Origin: Streptomyces solicavernae
GTDB lineage: Bacteria; Actinomycetota; Actinomycetes; Streptomycetales; Streptomycetaceae
Assembly: GCF_029968095.1 (NCBI RefSeq)
Contig: NZ_JASCIR010000034.1
Coordinates: 1-63,659 of the forward strand
Direction: 5' to 3'
Length of the DNA: 63,659 nt
Below the pieces are notes generated by a model. It searched no databases. It was not told the DNA's origin and saw nothing but the letters and a program-made list of their open reading frames with translations. Made by a program: the position numbers and the translations under genes. Shown here in pieces: positions 8,987-16,963 of this stretch (positions are counted from its first letter, which is position 1; every line of letters begins with the position of its first letter).

Positions 8987-9603
8987 CAGGCTCCCTTGGC
9001 CGTCAGGGCGAGTACGTGGGTCAGGCCGTCGGGGACGGGCCGCCCGGCGGCGGTGCGCTCGGCGGCGAAGTCCCGCAGCATGCGGCCGAGTTCTGCGTCC
9101 CCCAGGGCCCGGTCCGCGAGGCCGGCGACGGCCGCCGGGGGCACCCCGGTGAACAGGCACTTCAGGACGGCGTGGCGCCAGGCGTGGGCATCCAGCACCG
9201 CGGCGTACGGGCCGACGGCCGCCGCGATCAGGCGCACGTCATTGCTGCGCAGCGCGTCCTCGATCAGCGGCACACCCTCGGCAGGGGTGAGCGGGAGGTA
9301 CGGCAGGGCAGCCACCACGGCGCGGCGTTCGTCGCCGGTGCCCCGCGCGTAGAGCCGGGCCACGTCGGCCGGGTTCGGGCGGGCCGTGTGCAGCAGGAGC
9401 ACCCGGACCGCCTGCGCCGCCTGAGGATCGCCGCACTCCCGGCCCGCCGCCGCGAACCGCAGCTCCCACCGCGGTATGTCCCGGCCCGAAGGGCCGTTCG
9501 GGCCTTGGCGCGCGGCGTCGTCGGCGTCGGCGAGTGCCGAGTCCAGCCAGGCGTTGGCCTTGGTGCTGAGGCAGGTGCGCAGTTCCTCGTGGGTGGTCAG
9601 CAT
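8986..9603 (-). CDS. eboA: EboA domain protein
   Basis: A 205-residue helical protein matching the EboA family: LRTCLSTKANAWLDSAL at the start, WELRFAAAGRECG, ARLYARGTGDERRAVVAALPYLPL, EDALRSNDVRLIAAAVGPYAA and HAWRHAVLKCLFTGVP. The last three blocks are the most characteristic. No catalytic residues are known. Its first 23 codons are duplicated just upstream (9651-9719). Its stop overlaps the TatD start. EboA is found only with the other ebo genes and is thought to work with them in moving or processing a metabolite. Confidence 0.87.
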   Translation of the reverse strand: MLTTHEELRTCLSTKANAWLDSALADADDAARQGPNGPSGRDIPRWELRFAAAGRECGDPQAAQAVRVLLLHTARPNPADVARLYARGTGDERRAVVAALPYLPLTPAEGVPLIEDALRSNDVRLIAAAVGPYAAVLDAHAWRHAVLKCLFTGVPPAAVAGLADRALGDAELGRMLRDFAAERTAAGRPVPDGLTHVLALTAKGA

Positions 9604-9719
9604 GGGGTTTCCTCATGGGTTTGGTGCCGGGGGTGTTGCCCGTCGGGAGGTGCCGAGTCCAGACAGGCGACGGCCTTGGCACCGAGACGGGCCCGCAGTT
9701 CCTCACGGGCCGTCAGCAT
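9535..9719 (-). repeat. Diverged direct repeat of about 69 bp
   Basis: Bases 9535-9603 and 9651-9719 are homologous copies sharing GCCGAGTCCAG, GGCCTTGG, GCAGTTCCTC and GTCAGCATG in the same order and spacing, with scattered substitutions. The repeat spans the eboA start codon and the first part of the gene. Confidence 0.75.
9597..9719 (-). pseudogene. Truncated second copy of the eboA 5' end
   Basis: A 40-codon frame starting at 9719 encodes MLTAREELRARLGAKAVACL. This is clearly related to the start of the intact eboA product (MLTTHEELRTCLSTKANAWL). Similarity stops after LDSA, and the remainder (PPDGQHPRHQ...) is unrelated. Its ATG overlaps the stop codon of the TIM-barrel gene (9713-9715), which is the coupling expected of the original eboA start. 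The functional eboA now begins 116 bp further on. This looks like a partial tandem duplication followed by divergence, leaving a short leader peptide that may still be translated. Confidence 0.75.
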
Positions 9720-10675
9720 GAGGGCTGCCTCACCGGTACGGTGCCGGGCAGACGGAGCCGCCGTGCCGAGGTACGCGGACCGGGGGCACCGCCCGTGGGA
9801 GAGGCAGGGGTGGCCGGGGACCGATCCGCTTCGAGTGCGGTGTGCCGGGTGCGCAGGAACTCCAGCGAGGACCGGGCCAGTTCCGGTCCCGCGTGTGCGT
9901 GGCGCGGCAGCTCGACCACGGTCAGCCCTTGGTACCCGGTGGCGTCGAGCGCGGCGAGCACGGGCGGGAAGTCGATCTCGCCCTCCCCGAAGGGAAGGTG
10001 CTCGTGCACACCGCGCCGCATGTCCTCGATCTGCACATGCCGCAACCAGGGTGCCGCGGCGGTGACGCAGCCGGCCGGCGGCAGCGGCTCCAGGCACTGG
10101 CAGTGCCCGATGTCGAGAGTCAGCCCGAGCAGCGGATGGTCGCCGAGCCGGTCGCGCAGCCGGTGGAAGTCGGCGAGCGAGGCGAGCAGATGACCGGGCT
10201 CGGGCTCTACGGCGAGGGGGACGCCGGCCGTCTCCGCCGCATCGAGGACCGGTCCGAGCGCGTCGGCGAGCAGCTCCCAGGCGGCGCTCTCATCGACACC
10301 CACGGGCCGGACGCCGCTGAAGCAGTGCACCGCGTGAGCGCCGAGTTCCGCGGCCACCCGCACCGCGGTGACCAGGAGCCCGGCCCGCGCCGCCCGTGCC
10401 TCGGGATCCGGATCGAGCAGGGTCGGACCGTGCTTCTGGCGGGGGTCGAGAACGTAGCGGCCGCCGGTCTCGACGGTGACGCCGAGGCCGAGCGAGTCAA
10501 GACGGTCCGAGACCCGGGCGACCCGGGCGGGAAGGCCCGGGCCGAGCGGGTCGAGGTGCATGTGGTCGAGGGTCAGGCCGACTCCGTCGTAGCCGAGGTC
10601 GGCCAGCAGGCCGAGGGCGTCGTCGAGGCGTAGATCGGTCAGGCCGTTGGTGCCGTAGCCGAAGGTAAGGCTCAT
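9713..10675 (-). CDS. Sugar-phosphate isomerase/epimerase-like TIM barrel
   Basis: A 320-residue protein of the AP-endonuclease-2/xylose-isomerase-like superfamily. It shows FGYGTNGLTDLRLDDALGLL at the start, GVTVETGGRYVLDP, VPLAVEPEPGHLLAS (Glu ligand), LGLTLDIGHCQCLE (Asp/His), RHVQIEDMRRGVHEHLPFG (His/Glu) and LTVVELPRHAH (Glu). These are the usual metal ligands of this fold. The ATG overlaps the UbiA stop (ATGA). After about residue 290 the C-terminus is a low-complexity Pro/Arg tail, perhaps altered when the adjacent eboA 5' end was duplicated. It is a second TIM-barrel member of the ebo operon besides EboE, and its substrate is unknown. Confidence 0.84.
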   Translation of the reverse strand: MSLTFGYGTNGLTDLRLDDALGLLADLGYDGVGLTLDHMHLDPLGPGLPARVARVSDRLDSLGLGVTVETGGRYVLDPRQKHGPTLLDPDPEARAARAGLLVTAVRVAAELGAHAVHCFSGVRPVGVDESAAWELLADALGPVLDAAETAGVPLAVEPEPGHLLASLADFHRLRDRLGDHPLLGLTLDIGHCQCLEPLPPAGCVTAAAPWLRHVQIEDMRRGVHEHLPFGEGEIDFPPVLAALDATGYQGLTVVELPRHAHAGPELARSSLEFLRTRHTALEADRSPATPASPTGGAPGPRTSARRLRLPGTVPVRQPSC

Positions 10676-11574
10676 GTGGGGCTCACCTTCCGGGCCAGCC
10701 GTCGGGCTACGGGCACGAGGCCGGTGAGCAGCACCGCGGGGGCGAGGGGACCCGAGCGCGCCGCGAGGGCCGCCTGGAGCGGGATCATGGCGCGGATGCC
10801 GCTGCCGACTGCCCGCTGGGTCAGCGGCGGAGACGGGTTGAGTGCGGCGTGCAGGAACGGCCGCGCGGCCGTCGTCACGTAGGCGCCGGCCAGTGCGGTG
10901 CGGGCCAGCGCCCGGGGCGAGCGGATCCCGTGCCGAAACGGCCCGGCACCGGCCAGAGCGCCGATCGCGGCTGTCGCCCCGAGTGCGGCGAGCGGCCTGC
11001 CCGGCGCACCGCCCCGGGTCTCGGTGCGGGAGACGGCGGTGACGGCGTAGGTGTGCGCCCCGAGCACGGCGGCAGGTAGCAGAGCGCGGCGCACCGCCGT
11101 ACCCGAACCACTTGGGTATGCAGGCGAGTCGGCGGTCGCCACGGCGCCGAGGAGCAGGTCGAGGCCGCGGGCTGCTGCCATCGCGGCCGGGCCCGCGGCG
11201 GTGTGCTTGAGCCGCAGGTCGTACGCCCACACGGTGCCGGCCAGAGCGGTGGCGGCGACGGCGGCGGGCCGACCCGCGGCGAGAGCGAGGCCGAACCCGG
11301 CCGCGGTCAGTGCGGCCGCCGCCGTCAGCGCCTGCCCGGGGGCGATACGGCCCGAGGGAAGGGGCCGGTGCGGACGCTCGGCGGCGTCCTCCGCACGGTC
11401 AGCCCAGTCGTTGAGGGCCATGCCTGCCTCGTACAGGCACAGGGACGCACCGGCGGCGAGGGCGGTACGGGCGCCCGGCCGGCCGACGGACGCGGCCCCG
11501 GCGAGCGAATCGCCGGGGACGCTGAACAGGGCCGTTACCCGCAGGAGTTCGGCCCAGTCGCGGAGGCTGCTCAC
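10672..11574 (-). CDS. eboC: EboC-like UbiA prenyltransferase
   Basis: A 300-residue polytopic membrane protein of the UbiA superfamily, close to the actinobacterial SCO3242-type group. The first Asp-rich motif is in NDWADRAEDAAERPHRPLPSG. The second motif region is DLRLKHT, shorter than in classical UbiA. About eight hydrophobic segments are visible. UbiA proteins transfer polyprenyl or related groups to aromatic or sugar acceptors at the membrane. EboC's acceptor is unknown. The GTG start overlaps the stop of the upstream inositol-phosphate synthase (GTGA). A second, distinct UbiA protein is at 40217-41191. Confidence 0.86.
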   Translation of the reverse strand: MSSLRDWAELLRVTALFSVPGDSLAGAASVGRPGARTALAAGASLCLYEAGMALNDWADRAEDAAERPHRPLPSGRIAPGQALTAAAALTAAGFGLALAAGRPAAVAATALAGTVWAYDLRLKHTAAGPAAMAAARGLDLLLGAVATADSPAYPSGSGTAVRRALLPAAVLGAHTYAVTAVSRTETRGGAPGRPLAALGATAAIGALAGAGPFRHGIRSPRALARTALAGAYVTTAARPFLHAALNPSPPLTQRAVGSGIRAMIPLQAALAARSGPLAPAVLLTGLVPVARRLARKVSPT

Positions 11575-12719
11575 CGGGCCTCCCGCAGGCGCGCGGCGAA
11601 GCCGATCAGGCTGTCGTACTGCTCGGCGAGTGCCGCGGACCCGCCGTCCGGATCCTTGAAGTAGAAGCCGAGCTCCGGCAAACTCCCGGAGATCCTGGCC
11701 TCCTGGGCGCGGGCGGTGAGCCGGGCCAGGTCGAGCACGAGCGGAGCCGCCAGGGCTGAGTCGCACCCCTGCCAGATGGTCTGCAGGACCATCCGGGAGC
11801 CGAGGAAGCCCTCGAAGGCGACGTGGTCCCAGGCGGTCTTCCACTCGCCGAGCGCGGGTACGTCGTCGATGTGCACCTCGCCCTGGGGCAGTGTGCCGAG
11901 GTTGTCCTCAAGGACCTGCTTCTTGCCCGCGTTCTTCGCCCTGGCGGCCGCGGAGTCGGCGAGTGCCGCCCCGTCGCCCCCGCCGAGCAGATTGGTGCCG
12001 GACCAGGCCCGGACGTCCAGGGCGCGCTGGTGGAACATGGGCGCGAGCACCGCCCGCAGCAGGGTCTGCCCGGTCTTGCCGTCCCGGCCCGCGTACGGCA
12101 CTCCGGCTGCCCGGGCCGCCTCGACAAGGAACGGGTGGCGTATCCCGGTCGACGGGGTGAAGTTGACATAGGCGCAGCCCGCGCGCAGGGCGGCCGCGGC
12201 GTACAGCGAGCTGGTGGGCAGCCGGGGGTCCTCCGGGGCGGGCGCGGGCTCGGTCGAGGCGACGTTGACGACGACGGTCCGGGCGACCCCGGTGCGGCGG
12301 GTGAAGTCCTCGATGTCGGAGGCGAAGGCTGCCGTCAGCTCCTCGTCGGTGCGCATGTCCCCGGCCGAAGGTCCGCCGACGGCTATCTCGCGGTCGGCGG
12401 TGGCCAGTTCCCGGTGCACGGCGCGGGCGAGGCCGTGTGGCAGCACGCCCTGCTCGGTGAGGGCCTCGGCGCGTTTGGGCAGCGGCCAGTCGACGGTGTC
12501 GTGGCCGCCGAAGACGAGGGAGGACAGGGCGGGCAGAGCGGCGGACGCGAACGGTTCGGTCTCGGTCACCATGCCTGTCGGCGGGCACAGCCCGGCGGCG
12601 AGCGCGGCGCAACCGGCGACCGCGGTCGTGGCGACGGAGCCGCGCGCTCCGATGAACCACACACCCGTGCCGCCCTCGGGGACGGCAGGGGTACCGGTCG
12701 TCTCTGCGTGCTCGGACAC
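11571..12719 (-). CDS. Inositol-3-phosphate synthase homologue
   Basis: A 382-residue protein of the myo-inositol-1(3)-phosphate synthase family. NAD-binding GVWFIGARGSVATTAVAG is near the N-terminus. NFTPSTGIRHPFLVEAA, GRDGKTGQTLLRAVLAPMF, SGTNLLGGGDG and SKDPDG-like (FKDPDGGSAAL) blocks follow. Known family members cyclise glucose-6-phosphate to inositol-3-phosphate. The start is GTG 12719 after AGGAGG. It heads the enzyme genes of the ebo-like operon, where cyanobacteria and other bacteria carry EboD, a dehydroquinate-synthase-like cyclase. Both are sugar-phosphate cyclases, so this may be a functional substitution (inference). It could also feed inositol to the aminotransferase operon at 42-50 kb. 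Confidence 0.87.
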   Translation of the reverse strand: MSEHAETTGTPAVPEGGTGVWFIGARGSVATTAVAGCAALAAGLCPPTGMVTETEPFASAALPALSSLVFGGHDTVDWPLPKRAEALTEQGVLPHGLARAVHRELATADREIAVGGPSAGDMRTDEELTAAFASDIEDFTRRTGVARTVVVNVASTEPAPAPEDPRLPTSSLYAAAALRAGCAYVNFTPSTGIRHPFLVEAARAAGVPYAGRDGKTGQTLLRAVLAPMFHQRALDVRAWSGTNLLGGGDGAALADSAAARAKNAGKKQVLEDNLGTLPQGEVHIDDVPALGEWKTAWDHVAFEGFLGSRMVLQTIWQGCDSALAAPLVLDLARLTARAQEARISGSLPELGFYFKDPDGGSAALAEQYDSLIGFAARLREAR

Positions 12720-12831
12720 GAAAAGGCCTCCTGAAGTTCTTCGGTCGGACAAGCGAGGGGTGCGAAGACACGGCGGTGGCCCGGTTCGGGGCCGCTGCCG
12801 TCCCGCGACCGCGGATGACGGTCCAGGCGCG

Positions 12832-13878
12832 CTATTCGGACTGTTCCTGGAGCTGTGCAGCCAGCTCGCTCCAGGTCGCCGCGCAGCTGCGGGCGAGGTC
12901 GGCGACTTTGGGGGCCCAATGGCGCGGCAGCCCGCGCCCGAGGTTCTCGATGCTGTCCCCGTCGACGGAGTAGTGGTGCAGCCAGCGCAGGGCGGTCCGC
13001 CCGGCTTCGGAGTGCCGCAGCGAGGGGTCCTCGCTGAGCTTGGCGAGCAGCTCCTGGCGGTCCACCGCGACCGCGCCGCGCCCCACGCCGGGGGGAGCCG
13101 ACGGACGCTGCCGGGTCGGCGCGGCAGCGGCAGGGGCGGACTCGGCCGGCTTCTCGTCCTGGGTGGTGCGGTAGCGGCCCGGTACGGGGTCCGCACCTCG
13201 GCTGATGCGCTGGCGTACGTCCCGCACGGTGGCGGGGGAGAGGCCGGTGGCACGGGCCACCTCGCGCAGACCGGCCTCGGGATGTTCGAGGAAGATCGCG
13301 GCCGCGTGGCGGCGGCGTTCCGCGCTGTCGACGGGGCGTACCCGGCCGTCCCGGCCGATCCGCGTGCTGGACTGCGCGGAGCCCCCGGCCGGAGTCTGTG
13401 CGCGGATGCGGGAGACGGTCTTGTCGGAGATCCCGGTGGCGGCGGCGATCGCGCAGTCCGACCACTGCGGGTGGGTCAGGATGATGCGCGTCGCCGCGGC
13501 AGCCCGGTCGGCGCGCGAAAGCGGCAGGCCGTGGGTGACGTTGGCCTTGACCGATAAGACGAAGGCGTCGGCCGGATCGCAGTCGAGGAGTCGCGCGGCG
13601 ATCTCCGTCCGTCCGTTGAGCAGGGCTGCGCGAACCCGGTGCGCCCCGTCGATGACGCGCAAGGTGGGCCGGTGCACGGTGATGGGAGGCAGACAGTCCC
13701 CGGCCTCAGCGAGCATCCGTACGTGGTCCGGATCCTCGGCGTCCAGGCGTGGGGAGTCCGACAGGACGAGCGAGTCGATTCGTACGTCGGTCAGTGGCTG
13801 CGCTTCGATGGGGATGGTCGACGGATCCATCTCTGCGATGTCGATGTGTGGGTACGTCAGCTCTTCGGCCAGAGACAA
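12832..13878 (-). CDS. ParB/StrR-type transcriptional regulator
   Basis: A 348-residue protein. The ParB-like N-terminal domain has LPPITVHRPTLRVIDGAHRVRAALLNGR (residues about 60-90). Two HTH-like units follow: DCAIAAATGISDKTVSRIRAQ and GLREVARATGLSPATVRDVRQ. A proline/alanine linker and a conserved C-terminal segment (LRWLHHYSVDG, ENLGRGLPRHWAPKVADLARS) complete it. This matches pathway-specific activators such as StrR and NovG rather than partition ParB. The TTG at 13878 is preferred because AGGAGG lies 6 nt upstream; longer ATG starts lack a ribosome site. It precedes the inositol-phosphate synthase by 112 bp and probably activates the ebo-like operon. An AAACCG-N6-CGGTTT-like box lies 193 bp upstream. 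Confidence 0.82.
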   Translation of the reverse strand: MSLAEELTYPHIDIAEMDPSTIPIEAQPLTDVRIDSLVLSDSPRLDAEDPDHVRMLAEAGDCLPPITVHRPTLRVIDGAHRVRAALLNGRTEIAARLLDCDPADAFVLSVKANVTHGLPLSRADRAAAATRIILTHPQWSDCAIAAATGISDKTVSRIRAQTPAGGSAQSSTRIGRDGRVRPVDSAERRRHAAAIFLEHPEAGLREVARATGLSPATVRDVRQRISRGADPVPGRYRTTQDEKPAESAPAAAAPTRQRPSAPPGVGRGAVAVDRQELLAKLSEDPSLRHSEAGRTALRWLHHYSVDGDSIENLGRGLPRHWAPKVADLARSCAATWSELAAQLQEQSE

Positions 13879-14070
13879 CTCGCCCCTCCTGACAGCAATC
13901 TCTATTGGCGCGCGCGTGGAAGGTCTTCCGGATACGTCCATGGGTGGCGTCGGCCACCGCGAGCCCTCATGACCCTCCCGTCGCGGCAGGACGGAGGCTG
14001 GAATTCGCTGTGTGGTGGCTGGAAACTTGTGCTCCGTTGCCGGAGTCTGACCTGCCGTAGAGCCAAGAGA

Positions 14071-14088
14071 GTACCGTTCAGACGGTTT
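14071..14088. promoter_or_regulatory. ARE-like operator upstream of the StrR-like gene
   Basis: GTACCG-TTCAGA-CGGTTT keeps the right half-site and 4 of 6 bases of the left half-site of the AAACCG-N6-CGGTTT pattern shared by six boxes in this window. It lies about 190 bp before the TTG start of the StrR-like regulator, so a gamma-butyrolactone-receptor-type repressor may control the ebo-like operon through it. Confidence 0.55.
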
Positions 14089-14506
14089 TTTTGTAAACCC
14101 CATCCGCGCGCCGCAGTGCCGGGCATGATGCGGCGCGCTGCCCTTTCGAGCCAGGGTGCAGAAACTCTCAAGTGCGGCCCAAGCAGTCGACGTTCGCAGC
14201 TCAAGGGCATGAAAAGCTGGCAGGTATGCCTCTCGACGTGATCGGGTCTTGGAGTCGCAGAGAGGGCTTATCAGGGCTTAAGAAACCGCCTATGCTGTTT
14301 TTGGTGCGGGCGTAACGCGGGCGGTCCCTTCCGTGTCGACTCCATGGCCCGGAGCCTTTACTTCCGGCCCCTGCGCCGGGATGGTCAACAGCCCCTCGCG
14401 CGAGCCACCCGGCCAGGTGGAGAGCGCCCTCCGGGGTGGGCGCTCGCCGAGCAGATTGAGCCGCACTGCAACTCCTGGTCCGCCTGGTCCACCTCAACTC
14501 TGGATT

Positions 14507-14528
14507 TGAAACCGTCGAGTTGGTTTCA
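14507..14528. promoter_or_regulatory. ARE-like operator, probable autoregulatory site
   Basis: A 22-bp palindrome, TGAAACC-N8-GGTTTCA, begins 60 bp before the GTG start of the ScbR-like gene at 14567. Its length and half-sites match known autoregulatory elements of the ArpA/ScbR family. Confidence 0.7.
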
Positions 14529-14566
14529 TATGCCAGGAGAGCCCCTCTTCAGCGGGAGAGTCAACA

Positions 14567-15280
14567 GTGAGCCAACAGGAACGGGCCGCCCGGACCCAGA
14601 GCGCACTCATCCGCTCGGCAGCCGAGCAGTTCGAGCGGCACGGCTACGAGAAGGCCAGCCTGAACGACATCAGTTCAGGCGCCGGGGTCAGTCGTGGTGC
14701 CCTGCACTTCCACTTCGACACGAAAGCCGATGTGGCCGATGCCGTGGAGAACGCCGCCGCCCGCGCCCTGCGCGACGTGGTGGACAGCCTGCCGTCGGGG
14801 GACACGTGCGCTTTACAGAATCTGACGGACCTCTCGCACAGCCTGGTCAAGCTGCTGCTGTGGGACGTGGTGGTGCGTGCCGGATTCCTGTTGAGCTGTG
14901 ATGCGGGGCAGCGTGGCCGAGCCGACCTCTGCCGGAACTGGCAGACCTACGTGCACGGGCTCGTGGCCCGGGCGGTGGACGAGAAATCCCTCGCGCCGGG
15001 GGTGGCGCCGGAGGGAGTCGTGAACGCCGTGGTGACCACGACGGTCGGCCTCGTGGTGCTGAGCCGGTCCGAGATGCGGTGGCTGACCGACCGGCCGCTC
15101 ACCAGCTTCTGGAGGGTGCTGCTTCCCGCGGTGGCCGACCCCCGGATCGCAGCCGGGCTCAATCCGGGCGGCACAGGGGCACCGTACGAACTCCCGTGGA
15201 GCACGCCGGACTCCGCACGCGCCACGGCCATGGACTCCGCTGACGGGTCGGGCAATTCGGCCTCCGGCTACCGGACATGA
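14567..15280 (+). CDS. ScbR/ArpA-like TetR regulator
   Basis: A 237-residue TetR-fold regulator. The N-terminal HTH spans TQSALIRSAAEQFERHGYEK and SLNDISSGAGVSRGALHFHF (residues about 12-50), typical of gamma-butyrolactone receptors. The ligand domain has the family pattern VVRAGFLLSCDAG followed by a Trp (RNWQTYVHGL) at the place of the ligand-contacting Trp of ArpA. The C-terminal 25 residues are a low-complexity extension. The GTG start follows GGGAGAG. The operator at 14507-14528 suggests self-repression. No AfsA-type synthase is in the window, so it could be a pseudo-receptor answering antibiotics instead of butyrolactone. Confidence 0.85.
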   Translation: MSQQERAARTQSALIRSAAEQFERHGYEKASLNDISSGAGVSRGALHFHFDTKADVADAVENAAARALRDVVDSLPSGDTCALQNLTDLSHSLVKLLLWDVVVRAGFLLSCDAGQRGRADLCRNWQTYVHGLVARAVDEKSLAPGVAPEGVVNAVVTTTVGLVVLSRSEMRWLTDRPLTSFWRVLLPAVADPRIAAGLNPGGTGAPYELPWSTPDSARATAMDSADGSGNSASGYRT

Positions 15281-15360
15281 AGGCTACGCTGCACGACGCG
15301 ACAGTGCCGTAGGCGGCATCTGAAGCCGGACCGAGCCGCCGGAATAGGAGATTGCGCAGC

Positions 15361-16125
15361 ATGACGCAGCCACAGGGTTCGCTCGAGGGGAAGGTCGCCC
15401 TGATCACCGGCGCGAGCAGCGGCATCGGTGCCGCCGCGGCCCGCGTGTTCGCACGCGAAGGGGCGCGGGTGGTCTTGGTCGCCCGGCGCGAGGCCCGCCT
15501 CAAGGAGCTCTCGGCCGAACTGCGTGCGGGCGGCGCGCAGGCCTCGTACAGCGCGGGCGACGTCCAGGACTCCGGCGACGTGGAACAGGCCGTCGCCCAC
15601 GCGGTGGAGACGTACGGGCGCCTCGACGTTGCCTTCAACAACGCAGGCGCCGGGGGGGAGTTGGGTCCGCTGCACCTCCTCGAGGACGCGACGTACGACC
15701 TGGTCATGGACACCAATGTGCGCGGGGTGTGGAACTGCCTGCGCCACCAGATCCGAGCGATGACCCACGGCGGCTCGATCGTGAACACGAGCAGCGTGGC
15801 CGGTCTGGTGGCGAGTTCCGTGCCCGCGCCCTACATCGCGGCCAAGCACGCCGTGATCGGCCTGACCAAGGCGGCCGCGGTCGAGTGCGCGGCTGACGGC
15901 ATCCGCGTGAACGCGATAGCCCCGGGACTGACGCGGTCGGAAATGGTCGAGGACTGGTTGGCCCGGGTTCCCGGGCAGGAGGCCCGGAGCAAGGCGTCCG
16001 CGCCGCAGAACCGCATGGCAGCACCGGAGGAGGTCGCCGAGGCGGCCGCATGGTTGTGCAGCGACCGCAGCTCGTTCGTCACCGGAGCCACCCTGCCCGT
16101 GGACGGCGGGCGCACCGCCTGGTGA
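15361..16125 (+). CDS. Short-chain dehydrogenase/reductase
   Basis: A 254-residue classical SDR. TGASSGIG binds the cofactor (residues about 16-23) and NNAG is present. The catalytic Ser is in SIVNTSSVAGL and the Tyr/Lys pair in YIAAK. The C-terminal PVDGG completes the family pattern. An Arg-rich segment after beta2 (ARREAR) favours NADP(H). The ATG at 15361 lies 10 nt after AGGAG; a TTG at 15352 would be only one base from it. It follows the ScbR-like gene by 80 bp on the same strand. The substrate is unknown; keto reduction or alcohol oxidation in the local pathway is possible. Confidence 0.88.
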   Translation: MTQPQGSLEGKVALITGASSGIGAAAARVFAREGARVVLVARREARLKELSAELRAGGAQASYSAGDVQDSGDVEQAVAHAVETYGRLDVAFNNAGAGGELGPLHLLEDATYDLVMDTNVRGVWNCLRHQIRAMTHGGSIVNTSSVAGLVASSVPAPYIAAKHAVIGLTKAAAVECAADGIRVNAIAPGLTRSEMVEDWLARVPGQEARSKASAPQNRMAAPEEVAEAAAWLCSDRSSFVTGATLPVDGGRTAW

Positions 16126-16126
16126 G

Positions 16127-16156
16127 GGCCGGTCACGGCCCGCCCCGGGACCGGCC
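16127..16156. terminator. Hairpin between convergent genes
   Basis: GGCCGGTC (16127-16134) and GACCGGCC (16149-16156) form an 8-bp stem with a 14-nt loop. It lies between the SDR stop and the stop of the convergent TetR gene. Confidence 0.5.
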
Positions 16157-16162
16157 GCGGGC

Positions 16163-16831
16163 TCAGCCGGCCGTGGCGACGGGTGCGGGCTGCTGTGTGT
16201 CCTGCGGCTGGATCTGCGCGTACAGGCGTGCGCCGCGGTCGGGGGAGAGGTCAAGGCGGGTGAGCACGGCGGGCGTGGCGATCGCGGGCATGATGTGCTC
16301 GTACAGCCCGGAGACCCGGACCTCGATGTCCCGCAGGCCGACCTCGAGCTGAGAGAAGAGCTGCACGCCGTGGAACGCGCTGGCCAGCAGCTCGCCGGTC
16401 TGCTGCGGCACGACGTGGCCGTGGATCTCGCCGCGTTCCTTGGCCTCGGCGAGCGTCTGCACCGAGCGCTCAATCAGTTTGGGCCAGGCGCTGCCGTAGT
16501 GTTCCCTGCCGAGAGGGTCGGACGAGAGCACGGCGCCGGCATGCACCACCGGGTCCCGCGGCAGCTGGTACGCGAGCATCATGCCCTGGTCCACCCACTC
16601 CTGGACCTTGAGGTCCTGGGGCGGGAGGAGCTGCTCGACCTGCGCTTCGATGATCCCTCGTGCCAGGGCTTCCTTGGAGTCGAAGTGGAAGTACAGGGCG
16701 CCCTTGGTCATGCCGGCGACCTTGAGGATGTCCGACACGGTTGCTGCTGAGTAGCCGTACTCCCCGAACACCTTCGCTGCGGCCTCCAGCACGGCGCGGC
16801 GGGTCCGGATTGCACGTTCTTGTCGCGCCAC
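16163..16831 (-). CDS. ScbR-like TetR regulator
   Basis: A 222-residue TetR-family protein of the autoregulator-receptor type. The N-terminal HTH is AVLEAAAKVFGEYGYSAATV and SDILKVAGMTKGALYFHFDS. The ligand domain holds VVHAGAVLSSDPLG and then a Trp (GSAWPKLIERS). This is close to ScbR in layout, and GRDIEV-like LRDIEVRVSGLYEHIMPAIA is family-like. The start is GTG 16831. A degenerate AAACCG box lies about 65 bp upstream. It is convergent with the SDR and faces an MFS exporter gene 130 bp away whose stop lies upstream of it. Ligand and targets are unknown. Confidence 0.86.
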   Translation of the reverse strand: MARQERAIRTRRAVLEAAAKVFGEYGYSAATVSDILKVAGMTKGALYFHFDSKEALARGIIEAQVEQLLPPQDLKVQEWVDQGMMLAYQLPRDPVVHAGAVLSSDPLGREHYGSAWPKLIERSVQTLAEAKERGEIHGHVVPQQTGELLASAFHGVQLFSQLEVGLRDIEVRVSGLYEHIMPAIATPAVLTRLDLSPDRGARLYAQIQPQDTQQPAPVATAG

Positions 16832-16896
16832 GAGACCATCCTTGCGTCAGTGCTGTGTTCCAGGGCCCGTCCAGTAAATGGCGAACGGGAAATATC

Positions 16897-16914
16897 AAAC
16901 CGCCTTGAGGGTAT
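16897..16914. promoter_or_regulatory. Degenerate ARE-like site
   Basis: AAACCG-CCTTGA-GGGTAT has a perfect left half-site and 4 of 6 matches in the right half. It is placed 66 bp upstream of the ScbR-like start at 16831, as expected for autoregulation. Confidence 0.4.
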
Positions 16915-16963
16915 CTTACACGCGATCAGTGGAATGTATCCGTTCACGATCCGGACCTTCGGG

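Larger units (their letters stand above)
13879..14566. other. 688-bp divergent regulatory region
   Basis: It separates the StrR-like gene from the divergent ScbR-like gene. It is unusually AT-rich in 14070-14100 and 14500-14530, where two receptor-type palindromes lie. No protein-coding frame with a ribosome site is convincing. Confidence 0.55.

Noticed and set aside
13879..14103. ATG 14103 or 13941 as start of the StrR-like regulator
   Set aside because: Neither has a ribosome site; TTG 13878 has AGGAGG 6 nt upstream, and conservation begins close to it.
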